Assembly (NCBI GenBank): GCA_963817905.1
Contig: CAWFPS010000002.1
Location: 992,001 to 1,056,000 of the forward strand
Direction: 5' to 3'
DNA from: VRUE01 sp963817905
Lineage (GTDB): Bacteria; Actinomycetota; Thermoleophilia; Solirubrobacterales; 70-9
Length of the DNA stretch: 64,000 nucleotides
Under the pieces are notes generated by a model. The model did no database searches, was not told where the DNA came from, and worked only from the letters and a program-made list of their open reading frames with translations. The position numbers and the translations under genes were made by a program. Of the stretch, positions 1 through 7,935 are shown in pieces. Position 1 is the stretch's first letter. Each line of letters begins with the position of its first letter.

Positions 1-762
<762 letters not shown>

Positions 763-824
763 CCGAAACCAGGCCGCATGTCCTCGACTTCGCGTCCGGC
801 ATGCGTAGATATGGCCCCAGCCTG

Positions 825-839
825 TACTCTCCTCGATTC
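825..839 (+). promoter_or_regulatory. Candidate leaderless promoter of rpsP
   Basis: TACTCT (825-830) resembles a -10 hexamer and lies nine bases before the ATG of rpsP, with no purine-rich ribosome site between them. This fits a leaderless transcript. The same arrangement recurs before several other genes here. No clear -35 element is visible. Confidence 0.4.
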
Positions 840-1094
840 ATGGCCGTTCGAATCAGACTGAGGCGCGTCGGGTCCAAGAAGAACCCGATCTGGCGGATCG
901 TCGTCGCCGACAAGCGCTCGCCGCGCGACGGGCGCACGATCGAGACGATCGGCCAGTACAACCCGCAGACGGAGCCCTCGACGATCGAGGTCGACGAGGC
1001 GCGTGCCCGACACTGGATCGAGCACGGTGCCCAGCCCTCGGAGACCGTCGCCACGCTGCTGCGCACCAAGGGCATTCCCGCCTCGGGCAGCTAG
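840..1094 (+). CDS. rpsP: 30S ribosomal protein S16
   Basis: An 84-residue protein starting MAVRIRLRRVGSKKNP, the usual S16 N-terminus, with IVVADKRSPRDGR and IGQYNP following. S16 is a small-subunit assembly protein that contacts 16S rRNA. The ATG at 840 is preferred over an upstream in-frame ATG at 801 because it matches the family start. It stops two bases before khpA, so the two are probably co-transcribed. The length is normal. Confidence 0.97.
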   Translation: MAVRIRLRRVGSKKNPIWRIVVADKRSPRDGRTIETIGQYNPQTEPSTIEVDEARARHWIEHGAQPSETVATLLRTKGIPASGS

Positions 1095-1096
1095 CG

Positions 1097-1327
1097 GTGA
1101 CCGAGCTCCTGGAGTTCCTCGTCCGCTCGCTGGTCGAGGACCCGAATGCGGTCGTGGTCGAGGAGCTCGAAGAGGAAGGCGACCTCGTCTATGAGATCAG
1201 CGTCGCCGAGGATGACCTCGGGCGCGTGATCGGCAAGGGCGGGCGGGTCGCCAACGCGATTCGGACGATCGCCAAGGCTGCTGCGGTTCGACTCGATCGC
1301 CGGGTCATCGTCGACATTCTTGACTGA
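1097..1327 (+). CDS. khpA: KH-domain RNA-binding protein KhpA (YlqC family)
   Basis: A 76-residue protein made of a single KH domain with the GxxG loop in VIGKGGRVANAIRT. KhpA proteins bind RNA, often together with KhpB/EloR, and influence division and cell-wall synthesis in Gram-positive bacteria. The start is GTG at 1097, two bases after the rpsP stop. In many bacteria rimM follows, but here the next 173 bases lack a gene and trmD comes next. Confidence 0.9.
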   Translation: MTELLEFLVRSLVEDPNAVVVEELEEEGDLVYEISVAEDDLGRVIGKGGRVANAIRTIAKAAAVRLDRRVIVDILD

Positions 1328-1338
1328 CGCGTTTGGCG

Positions 1339-1432
1339 CGCGGGTCCTGTCGCGGCGGCCCTCCCCCATGTGCTCGGACGCGCTGCGCGCGCCCTCCGCT
1401 ACGGGGGACCCCCGCCACCGCGCCACCCGTGC
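1339..1432 (+). repeat. Palindromic repeat unit, copy 1 (khpA-trmD gap)
   Basis: This unit fills most of the khpA-trmD gap (1328-1500). It begins with cgcgggtcctgtcgcggc and ends with cgccaccgcgccacccg. The first 18 bases occur again exactly at 2698-2715 inside rplS, and a close match to the end block follows there too. The ends are imperfect inverted repeats of each other (cgcgggt... against ...acccg). The middle differs between copies. It looks like a small dispersed palindromic element. Confidence 0.55.
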
Positions 1433-1500
1433 GAGAAGCCGTTTAGGCAAGAGCTTCCAGGGGCCGGGCACCGCCGCCGAACGATCGCGAGAATGACGGC

Positions 1501-2178
1501 ATGAAGCTCGACATCTTCACTCTCTTTCCCGAGGCGTTTGACTGGTTTCAGTCGCAGCGGTCGGTGCAGAACGCGATCCGGGAGGGGAACGAGCTGCGGT
1601 TGTTCGACTATCGCGAGACGACTCCGTTGAAGGCCGGGCAGGTCGACGATGCGCCGTATGGGGGAGGGGCGGGGATGGTGTTGCGGGTCGATGTGGTCGA
1701 CGCGGCATTGCAGGCCGCCTATCCGCACGGCGAAAAGCCGCGCACGGTGCTGCTCTCGCCGACCGGGCGGTTGCTCGATGACGGGCTCGCCGACGAGCTG
1801 ACGGCCGAGCCGCACCTGGCGCTGCTCTGCGGGCGCTACGAGGGATTCGATGACCGCGTTCACGAGTACCTCGCCGACGACGAGGTCTCGATCGGGCGCT
1901 ACGTGCTGGCTGGCGGCGAGCTGCCGGCGATGGTGCTCGCCGACGTGGTGATGCGCAAGCTGCCGGGCGCCCTCGGCCACGCACAGAGCGCGGTGGAGGA
2001 GTCCTTCAGCCAGCGGCTCGAGGGAATGCCGGAGTACCCGCACTACACCCGTCCGGCCGAGTACCGGGGTTGGGGGGTGCCGGACGTTTTGGTCTCCGGC
2101 GACCACGAGCGGGTCCGCCTCTGGCGGCTTGAGCAAAGCCGGGCGCGAGCCGGGCAGTCCGAAAAAAGTCCTGAGTAG
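1501..2178 (+). CDS. trmD: tRNA (guanine-N1-)-methyltransferase TrmD
   Basis: A 225-residue SPOUT-class enzyme that methylates G37 next to the anticodon using SAM and prevents +1 frameshifting. It begins MKLDIFTLFPEAF and contains DDAPYGGGAGMV, LLCGRYEGFDDRV and SIGRYVLAGGELPA, the conserved segments that form the trefoil-knot SAM site and dimer interface. The ATG at 1501 is the only sensible start. It lies between khpA and rplS, the usual location. Confidence 0.97.
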   Translation: MKLDIFTLFPEAFDWFQSQRSVQNAIREGNELRLFDYRETTPLKAGQVDDAPYGGGAGMVLRVDVVDAALQAAYPHGEKPRTVLLSPTGRLLDDGLADELTAEPHLALLCGRYEGFDDRVHEYLADDEVSIGRYVLAGGELPAMVLADVVMRKLPGALGHAQSAVEESFSQRLEGMPEYPHYTRPAEYRGWGVPDVLVSGDHERVRLWRLEQSRARAGQSEKSPE

Positions 2179-2191
2179 CTACCATTCCGCC

Positions 2192-2228
2192 ACCGCGCGG
2201 AGCCCACCCGGGCCCGGCGGTCTTTTTT
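2192..2228 (+). terminator. GC-rich hairpin plus T6 before rplS (possible attenuator)
   Basis: accgc (2192-2196) pairs with gcggt (2217-2221), and an inner gccc/gggc pair lies between them. A run of six T follows at 2223-2228. The rplS ATG lies six bases later, so this could terminate trmD transcripts or act as an L19-responsive attenuator. The stem is short, so confidence is limited. Confidence 0.35.
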
Positions 2229-2233
2229 CGCCA

Positions 2234-3043
2234 ATGAGCAGCGTCATCGACGACATCGAGCGCGGTCAACTGAGGAAGGGTCTCCCTTCCTTCGATCCAG
2301 GCGATCGCGTGCGCGTCCATTTCCAGGTCGTCGAGGGCAGCCGCCGTCGCACCCAGGTGTTCGAGGGGATCGTCCTGAGGCGGCAGGGCTCGGGCGCGCG
2401 CGAGACCTTCACGGTCCGCAAGCAGTCCTTCGGTGTCGGCGTCGAGCGGACGTTCCCGCTGCACTCGCCGAAGATCGAGAAACTGGAGATCGCGGCCCGC
2501 GGCGACGTGCGGCGGGCCAAGCTCTACTACCTGCGCGGCCGGATCGGCAAGGCGGCTCGGGTTGCCGAGCGGAGGTGGGGGATCGACGAGGAGTTGATCT
2601 CGGCTCCTACCGCGGCTGCTGAGCCGGAAGCGGTGGATGCCGAGGGCGTGAGTCAAGCTGCTGAAGACGCTGAGGTGCAGGCTGAGGACGGTGGGGCCGC
2701 GGGTCCTGTCGCGGCAGAGGACTCCTCGTCCTCGCAAGCTGCGGGCGAGGAGCCCACCGCCACGCCACCCGCGGCAGACGCGTCACAGGCTGACGTGGCT
2801 GCGCCCGAGACCGGCGAGACTGACGAGCCCGAGGCGAGCAAAGCTGACGAGCCTGTGACCGAGGCTTCGGCGGAGGAGCCTGCCGGGGTGGAGGCCACAA
2901 CGGAGGCTTCGAGTGAGACGGCGGTCGATGTGGACGCGGAGGCGTCTGGGGTGGGGGAGACCGAGGACACCGCCGCGGCCGATGAGGCCGAGAACGAGTC
3001 GACGGAGGAGAAATCCGACGACTCCGGCGGGGACCCGGCCTGA
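2234..3043 (+). CDS. rplS: 50S ribosomal protein L19 with long acidic C-terminal tail
   Basis: Residues 1 to about 118 are ordinary L19 (starting MSSVIDDIERGQLRKGLPSF, with FEGIVLRRQGSG and RTFPLHSPKIEKLE). L19 sits at the 30S-50S interface. Residues about 125-269 form an unusual low-complexity tail rich in Ala, Glu, Asp, Ser and Thr. Part of this tail (from base 2698) is encoded by a repeat unit also found between khpA and trmD. L19 is normally about 115-125 residues, so the protein is more than twice the usual length. The stop overlaps the lepB start by four bases (CTGA). Confidence 0.93.
   Translation: MSSVIDDIERGQLRKGLPSFDPGDRVRVHFQVVEGSRRRTQVFEGIVLRRQGSGARETFTVRKQSFGVGVERTFPLHSPKIEKLEIAARGDVRRAKLYYLRGRIGKAARVAERRWGIDEELISAPTAAAEPEAVDAEGVSQAAEDAEVQAEDGGAAGPVAAEDSSSSQAAGEEPTATPPAADASQADVAAPETGETDEPEASKADEPVTEASAEEPAGVEATTEASSETAVDVDAEASGVGETEDTAAADEAENESTEEKSDDSGGDPA
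2698..2775 (+). repeat. Palindromic repeat unit, copy 2 (inside rplS)
   Basis: This copy starts with the same 18 bases, cgcgggtcctgtcgcggc, as the unit at 1339. It contains an inner ctcctcg/cgaggag pair and ends with ccgccacgccacccg. It is read in frame within the rplS tail without introducing a stop, in the manner of palindromic elements that insert into coding genes. Confidence 0.5.
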
Positions 3044-3678
3044 AACTCGCGATCCCGAAACCGAAGACCCGTGGCGGCGGTTTCGTTGAGATCGTCGTCA
3101 TCGTTGCCCTGGCGCTCGGACTTGCGCTGGCGATCCAGGCCTGGCTGGTCAAGCCCTACCAGATCCCCTCGCAGTCGATGGAGCCGACCCTCGATGTCGG
3201 CCAGCGAGTGCTCGTCAGCCGCTTCCTCTACCACTTCGACGACCCGAGCCCGGGTGACATCGTCGTCTTCCACCCGCCAAAGGGGGCGGACAACGGCACC
3301 GAATGCGGGGTCACGATCAAGGGCCAGGAGCCGGTCAACGTCGGCACGCCGTGCCCGAAGCCGACCCCCGAAGAGTCGAGCCAAAACTTCATCAAGCGCA
3401 TCGTCGCCGGGCCGGGCGACACGCTCAGCGTCCGCGACGGGCACCCGGTCGTAAACGGCGTGGAGAAGAGCGAAGAGTCCTTCATCAGGGCCTGTGGCGT
3501 CGCTCCCGCCTGCAATTTGCCGAAACAGATCAAGATTCCACCCGGCTACTACTTCATGATGGGCGACAACCGTGGAGAAAGCGACGACAGCCGCTTCTGG
3601 GGACCCGTCCCGCGGGGATGGATCATCGGCAAGGCCTTTGCCACCTACTGGCCTCCCGACCGCATCGGCACCCTCTAG
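3040..3678 (+). CDS. lepB: Signal peptidase I
   Basis: Type I signal peptidase (212 aa) that cleaves signal peptides at the outer face of the membrane. One N-terminal membrane helix (residues about 15-37) precedes the catalytic Ser46 in SQSMEPT. Lys119 in NFIKRIVAGPGD completes the Ser/Lys dyad, and the box GDNRGESDDSRFWGP follows. An extra Cys-containing loop lies between the dyad residues. Frame 1 has no ATG, GTG or TTG between a stop at 2983 and the conserved helix, so the start is most likely CTG at 3040, overlapping the rplS TGA. Confidence 0.93.
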   Translation: MKLAIPKPKTRGGGFVEIVVIVALALGLALAIQAWLVKPYQIPSQSMEPTLDVGQRVLVSRFLYHFDDPSPGDIVVFHPPKGADNGTECGVTIKGQEPVNVGTPCPKPTPEESSQNFIKRIVAGPGDTLSVRDGHPVVNGVEKSEESFIRACGVAPACNLPKQIKIPPGYYFMMGDNRGESDDSRFWGPVPRGWIIGKAFATYWPPDRIGTL

Positions 3679-4357
3679 GCCCGCTGCCGGGGGCAAGGCC
3701 CACCAGCGCCGCCTCGCCCGCACGCGCCGGCTCTTCGCCTTCGACCGCGGCCTCGGCGCGCGCCGGGTCGCTGGCGCCGACGAGGCCGGGCGCGGCTGCC
3801 TGGCCGGCCCGCTTGTCGCCGCCGCCGTGCTGATCGACTACGAGGCGCTCTCCAACTCCGACCGCCGGGCGCTGGCGGGTTTGCACGACTCCAAGCAGAT
3901 GCGGGACGAGGCGCGGGCCGCGATGTTCCCGGCGGTGCTGAGGGCGGCGGAGCGGGTGAGCGTGACGATCCGCTCCGCGCGCGGGATCGACGACCGCGGC
4001 CTGCACGTGACCAACCTCGAAGCGCTGGCCAATGCCCTGGAGCGGCTTCGGCCTGACCCGGAGACCACCTGCCTGGTCGACGGCTTCTCGCTGGGCCAGT
4101 GCGCCGTGGCGCACCGGGCCGTGGTCGAAGGCGACGGCACCAGCGCCGCGATCGCCGCCGCCTCGGTGATCGCCAAGGTCACCCGCGACCGCTACATGCA
4201 CCGCGCCGCCGACCGCCACCCCGGCTGGGGCTTCGAGGAGCACGTCGGCTACTCGACCCCCGAGCACCGCGAGGCAATAGAGCGCCTCGGCATCTCACCC
4301 CTGCACCGCCGCTCATTTCAGTCTGTGGCGTATGCGCAGCTTGAGCTGGCGGGCTGA
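3638..4357 (+). CDS. rnhB: Ribonuclease HII
   Basis: RNase HII removes ribonucleotides and RNA primers from RNA-DNA hybrids. The acidic active-site motifs are visible: GADEAGRGCLAGP, LHDSK, VDGF and GDGTSAAIAAASVIAKVTRDR. The start is uncertain. TTG at 3638 is the nearest ordinary start codon upstream of the conserved core and would overlap the lepB end by 41 bases; GTG at 3572 is possible but deeper in lepB. The location after lepB is typical. Confidence 0.9.
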   Translation: MPPTGLPTASAPSRPAAGGKAHQRRLARTRRLFAFDRGLGARRVAGADEAGRGCLAGPLVAAAVLIDYEALSNSDRRALAGLHDSKQMRDEARAAMFPAVLRAAERVSVTIRSARGIDDRGLHVTNLEALANALERLRPDPETTCLVDGFSLGQCAVAHRAVVEGDGTSAAIAAASVIAKVTRDRYMHRAADRHPGWGFEEHVGYSTPEHREAIERLGISPLHRRSFQSVAYAQLELAG

Positions 4358-4411
4358 GACCCAATTCACGTACTTTGCGAACTGACCCCGGCAGTTGTCC
4401 GATTGCCGCCC

Positions 4412-4417
4412 TACAGT
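4412..4417 (+). promoter_or_regulatory. Candidate -10 box of the small gene/MmeI-type operon
   Basis: TACAGT lies seven bases before the GTG at 4425 and fits a leaderless transcript for the small gene and the downstream restriction-modification enzyme. Confidence 0.35.
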
Positions 4418-4424
4418 GGCGAGC

Positions 4425-4706
4425 GTGACTGCGGCCCAGCAGATCCGAGAGGAAGGACACTTCCGCGAGGTCGAGGGAGCCATGCTCCATGTCGAAGACG
4501 CCGCGCGAAGGCTGTCCGAAGCGGCTGAGTCCCTGGAGAAGGACGGCGCGGCCCCGCACCTCGTCGCAGCTCTGGAGACGGCAGCCGGAGCCGTGCGCGC
4601 GGACCACGCCCGCCTGATGAAGTCGGTCTACTGGCAGGCGCCGCCCAGCGCCCAGGGCGAGTTGGCGGCTCCCGGCGACGCCGAACAGCAGCGCCTCGCG
4701 TCCTAA
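4425..4706 (+). CDS. Small helical protein of unknown function upstream of an RM enzyme
   Basis: A 93-residue protein beginning MTAAQQIREEGHF. It is rich in Ala and Glu and predicted to be almost entirely helical, possibly a small helical bundle. I do not recognise the family. Its stop is ten bases before the ATG of the MmeI-type enzyme, so the pair is probably one transcription unit inserted between rnhB and yraN. It might regulate or accompany the enzyme, but nothing in its sequence shows how. GTG at 4425 is preferred over TTG at 4395 because of the promoter-like TACAGT just upstream. Confidence 0.6.
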   Translation: MTAAQQIREEGHFREVEGAMLHVEDAARRLSEAAESLEKDGAAPHLVAALETAAGAVRADHARLMKSVYWQAPPSAQGELAAPGDAEQQRLAS

Positions 4707-4716
4707 GTCGGGCCGG

Positions 4717-7416
4717 ATGCCGCTCATCGGCGAGGAGATCAGGGCGAGCCTGACCCGTTTCGTCGCGCGCTGGAGCGTCCGCGACGGTTACGAGCGCGGG
4801 GAGGCGCAGACGTTCCTCACGGAGCTCTTCGAGTGCTATGGCCAGCGACTCACCGATGTCGCCGAGTTCGAGCACTTCCAGAAGGGAGGCTTCATCGACT
4901 TGGTTTGGCCTCGGGTGTGCATCTTCGAGATGAAGTCGGCAAACGAGTCCAAGCGCCTGGCAAAGCATCGCGAGCAGGCGCTCGGCTACTGGCATGGGGC
5001 GGCAAATGCAGCGGAGGAAATTCCCGCCCCAGAGTACGTGGTGCTGTGCTCTTTCGAGCGCTTCGAGGTGTGGGAGCCGGGTCGTTATCCGGATGCGCCC
5101 CGGGTCGAGTTCGGACTCGAAGAGCTGCCCGATCGCTATACGACCCTGCTCTTCCTCGCCGGCGACGAGCCGGTGTTTGCCGCCCGGCAGGAGGCGGTCA
5201 CGCTCGAGGCTGTCGGCAAGCTGGCGGAGCTTTTTCAGCAGCTTGAGCGTCGCGGAGAGGGCGATCCCCAGACTCGGCGGCGGTTCATCCTGCAATGCGT
5301 CTGGTGCATGTTCGCGGAGGATCTCGGCCAGATTCCCGGCCAGGGCTTCACCCGGATCGTTGGCGATCTGATCGCGAACCCACGCCGGTCGAGCGCCGAT
5401 GACCTGGGTCGCCTCTTCGAGTACCTCGACGACCCAAACCCGAAGCGACCGGAGCATGGCCTCTATGCCGGAGTGCCATACGCGAACGGCTCGCTTTTCA
5501 GTGAGCCGAGCCGGATCGACCTGACTTCCGACGAGCTTGCCCTCCTTCGCACGATCGCCGCCTCCAACTGGCGCGATGTCCAGCCCTCGATCTTCGGCTC
5601 GCTGCTGCAGGGTGTCTTCGGCAGGGAGAAGCAGTGGCGCCTCGGCGCGCACTACACCCACGACGCCGAGATTCAGAAGATCGTTGGGCCAACCGTGGTC
5701 GACCCATGGCGTGAACGGATCGAGGCTCTGTCCACGTATGACGACGCGCGCCGGGCCCAATCCGATCTTCTCAACTACGTCGTCCTGGACCCGGCTTGCG
5801 GTTCAGGGAATTTCCTCTACGTTGCCTATCGGGAGTTGAGACGTATCGAGGCGGCCCTAGCCGAGCGGGCGATGGAGTTGGCTCTGGCCGAGGGCAGGCC
5901 CGCTCAGGAGGGTCTCAGCGCCTTTTTCCCGTTGCAGAACATGCGCGGGATCGAGCTTGAGCAATTCGGCGTAGATCTGGCTCGCGTCACGCTCTGGATG
6001 GGTCATCGGCTCGCGGTCGAGGAGCTCGACCTCGAGGAGAGCACCCTCCCGCTCGCCGACCTCTCGGGGATTTGGCGTGCGGATGCGCTCCAGGTCGAGT
6101 GGGACGAGGCCGACGCGATCATCGGAAATCCGCCTTACCACGGCTCCCAAAACCTCCGCCAGGTGCTGGACGACGAGTATGTCGAGTGGCTGAAAGGTCA
6201 CTTCGGTGCCGGTCTCAAAGATCTCTGCGTCTACTGGTTCAGGCGTGCCGCCGACCAGATGCGCCCGGGGGACAGGGCCGGCCTCGTCGGCACCAACTCG
6301 ATCAGCCAGAACCGCGCCCGCGGCGCGAGCCTCAACTACGTCGTCGAAAAGGGCGGCGTTATCACCGACGCGGTCTCGCGACAGAAATGGCCTGGCGAGG
6401 CGGTCGTCAACGTCAGCATCGTCAACTGGGTCCAGGAGCCGGATGTGCCACCAGACCGGTTCCTGCTCGACGGGGAGCCGGTCGAGGGTGTCAACACCCG
6501 CTTGCGCGAGTCGAAGATCGCGATCGAGGAGTACGAGTCGCTGGCGGCCAATCTGGGCCGTTCTTTCCAGGGGCCGATACCGGCCGGGGACTTCTACCTG
6601 GACCCCGACGAGGCTGATGAGATCCTCGGTGGGGGCGACGCTTCCTACGCCGAAGTGGTCCGGCCGTACCTCGTCGGCGACGACATCACCGAGGAGCCGG
6701 AGCAGCGACCGCGGCGTTTCATCGTCGATTTCGGCTTTATGGCGCTGGAGGAGGCAATGCAATACCCGGCGGCGCTGGAGTTCGTTCGGAAGCAGGTGAA
6801 GCCGGAGCGCGACAAAAATCGGGACAAAGGTTTCCGGGAGAAGTGGTGGCGTTTCGGGCGGCCGAGAGGGGAGATGCGAGAGGCAATCGAGCCTCTGTCG
6901 CGGTACATCGCAGGCAACCGCATTGGCAAGCGCTTCCTGTTCTGTTGGACGGACGCATCGGTTTGCCCAAGCGATCTGACAATTGTCTTCGCGTTCGATG
7001 ACGACTACGCGATGGGGGTGCTGACCTCCTCGATCCACCGGGCATGGGCTCGCTCGGAGTCTTCGACTCTCCGGGTTGACCTTCGCTACACGCCGACCTC
7101 CTGTTTCGAGACCTTTCCCTGGCCGCAGCCCGACAACCAGGCGCGAGAGGAGATTGGATCGATAGCCGCCGAGCTCCTCGAACGCCGCCAGGCGATATGC
7201 GTGGAGAACGAGATTGGACTGACCGATCTCTACAACGGGGTCGACGAAGGAGCCTGGTCAGAGGTTGCCGACCTTCACGGCCGGCTCGACGAAGCCGTCA
7301 CCCGGGCCTACGGCTGGCCGGTCGCTGTCGCCCACGAACCGTTGGAGGCGAAGGCACGACTGGCCGCGCTTCACGCGAGCATCGTCGATGGTGCTTCATA
7401 CGATCCGTTTGGGTGA
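4717..7416 (+). CDS. MmeI-type single-chain restriction-modification enzyme (type IIL), copy 1
   Basis: An 899-residue protein with endonuclease, methyltransferase and target recognition in one chain. The nuclease motif is near the N-terminus: FIDLVW...IFEMK has the D-X9-ExK spacing seen in MmeI. The adenine methyltransferase core has SAM motif I DPACGSGNFLY (about residue 356) and catalytic motif IV NPPY (about residue 470). The C-terminal third should hold the target-recognition domain. Enzymes of this family methylate one strand and cut about 20 bases away. The gene interrupts a conserved housekeeping cluster, which suggests acquisition. A relative lies at 27 kb. Confidence 0.88.
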   Translation: MPLIGEEIRASLTRFVARWSVRDGYERGEAQTFLTELFECYGQRLTDVAEFEHFQKGGFIDLVWPRVCIFEMKSANESKRLAKHREQALGYWHGAANAAEEIPAPEYVVLCSFERFEVWEPGRYPDAPRVEFGLEELPDRYTTLLFLAGDEPVFAARQEAVTLEAVGKLAELFQQLERRGEGDPQTRRRFILQCVWCMFAEDLGQIPGQGFTRIVGDLIANPRRSSADDLGRLFEYLDDPNPKRPEHGLYAGVPYANGSLFSEPSRIDLTSDELALLRTIAASNWRDVQPSIFGSLLQGVFGREKQWRLGAHYTHDAEIQKIVGPTVVDPWRERIEALSTYDDARRAQSDLLNYVVLDPACGSGNFLYVAYRELRRIEAALAERAMELALAEGRPAQEGLSAFFPLQNMRGIELEQFGVDLARVTLWMGHRLAVEELDLEESTLPLADLSGIWRADALQVEWDEADAIIGNPPYHGSQNLRQVLDDEYVEWLKGHFGAGLKDLCVYWFRRAADQMRPGDRAGLVGTNSISQNRARGASLNYVVEKGGVITDAVSRQKWPGEAVVNVSIVNWVQEPDVPPDRFLLDGEPVEGVNTRLRESKIAIEEYESLAANLGRSFQGPIPAGDFYLDPDEADEILGGGDASYAEVVRPYLVGDDITEEPEQRPRRFIVDFGFMALEEAMQYPAALEFVRKQVKPERDKNRDKGFREKWWRFGRPRGEMREAIEPLSRYIAGNRIGKRFLFCWTDASVCPSDLTIVFAFDDDYAMGVLTSSIHRAWARSESSTLRVDLRYTPTSCFETFPWPQPDNQAREEIGSIAAELLERRQAICVENEIGLTDLYNGVDEGAWSEVADLHGRLDEAVTRAYGWPVAVAHEPLEAKARLAALHASIVDGASYDPFG

Positions 7417-7426
7417 TCGTTGTGCC

Positions 7427-7447
7427 AGCGCTCAGAAGGCGCTTTTT
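7427..7447 (+). terminator. Intrinsic terminator of the RM operon
   Basis: agcgc (7427-7431) pairs with gcgct (7439-7443) around a seven-base loop, followed by a run of T to 7447. It overlaps the 3' end of the convergent yraN gene. Confidence 0.6.
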
Positions 7448-7809
7448 ATGTGCTCGACGTCGGTTACTTGACCTGCACGGTCAAAGCTGACGCCGACGGC
7501 GTCGAAGCGGATCTGGGTGGTGTAGGGACGGTCGGGGTGCGCTGAGATCCAGGCCGTTGCCAGGCGGCGGATGCGCTGCTGCTTGCGGTAGTCGACCGAG
7601 TGGACGGGTCGCACGGGGCCGAAGGCGGAGCCCTCGCGGCCGGCCTTGACCTCGACGAAGACGAGGGTGCGGCCATCGCGGGCGACGATGTCGAGCTCAC
7701 CGTGGCGGGTGCGGGCGTTGCGCTCGAGGATCTCCCAGCTGGCGGCCTCGAGGCGGGCGGCTACGAGGTTCTCCGCGGTGCGGCCGAGGCGCTGTCGCTG
7801 AACGGTCAT
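7432..7809 (-). CDS. yraN: UPF0102 family protein YraN
   Basis: A 125-residue member of UPF0102. The endonuclease-like fold is indicated by GELDIVARDGRTLVFVEVK, which matches the D...ExK pattern of the nuclease superfamily, preceded by GRTAENLVAARL. The biological role is not firmly established; it is usually found next to comM, dprA or rnhB, as here. It is on the opposite strand to its neighbours. The ATG is at 7807-7809. Confidence 0.92.
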   Translation of the reverse strand: MTVQRQRLGRTAENLVAARLEAASWEILERNARTRHGELDIVARDGRTLVFVEVKAGREGSAFGPVRPVHSVDYRKQQRIRRLATAWISAHPDRPYTTQIRFDAVGVSFDRAGQVTDVEHIKSAF

Positions 7810-7921
7810 CCAGGCCGACCATAGGCCTCAGATGGGGCGTTGGAGGCCCGATCGCGCCTTCCGCGCGGGCGAATTTACAGATGCGGCACGGTGTGCGCAC
7901 CACGCGGGGGATTTTGCTCCG

Positions 7922-7927
7922 TAGCGT
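7922..7927 (+). promoter_or_regulatory. Candidate -10 box of comM
   Basis: TAGCGT lies eight bases before the GTG start of comM at 7936. No ribosome-binding site is visible between them, so the message may be leaderless. Confidence 0.35.
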
Positions 7928-7935
7928 CGGCCACA

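Noticed and set aside
1399..2136. Long antisense frames over trmD, rplS, ilvD, VirB4 and others
   Set aside because: They are open only because of high GC, show Arg/Pro/His-rich low-complexity products, and lack motifs or start signals.
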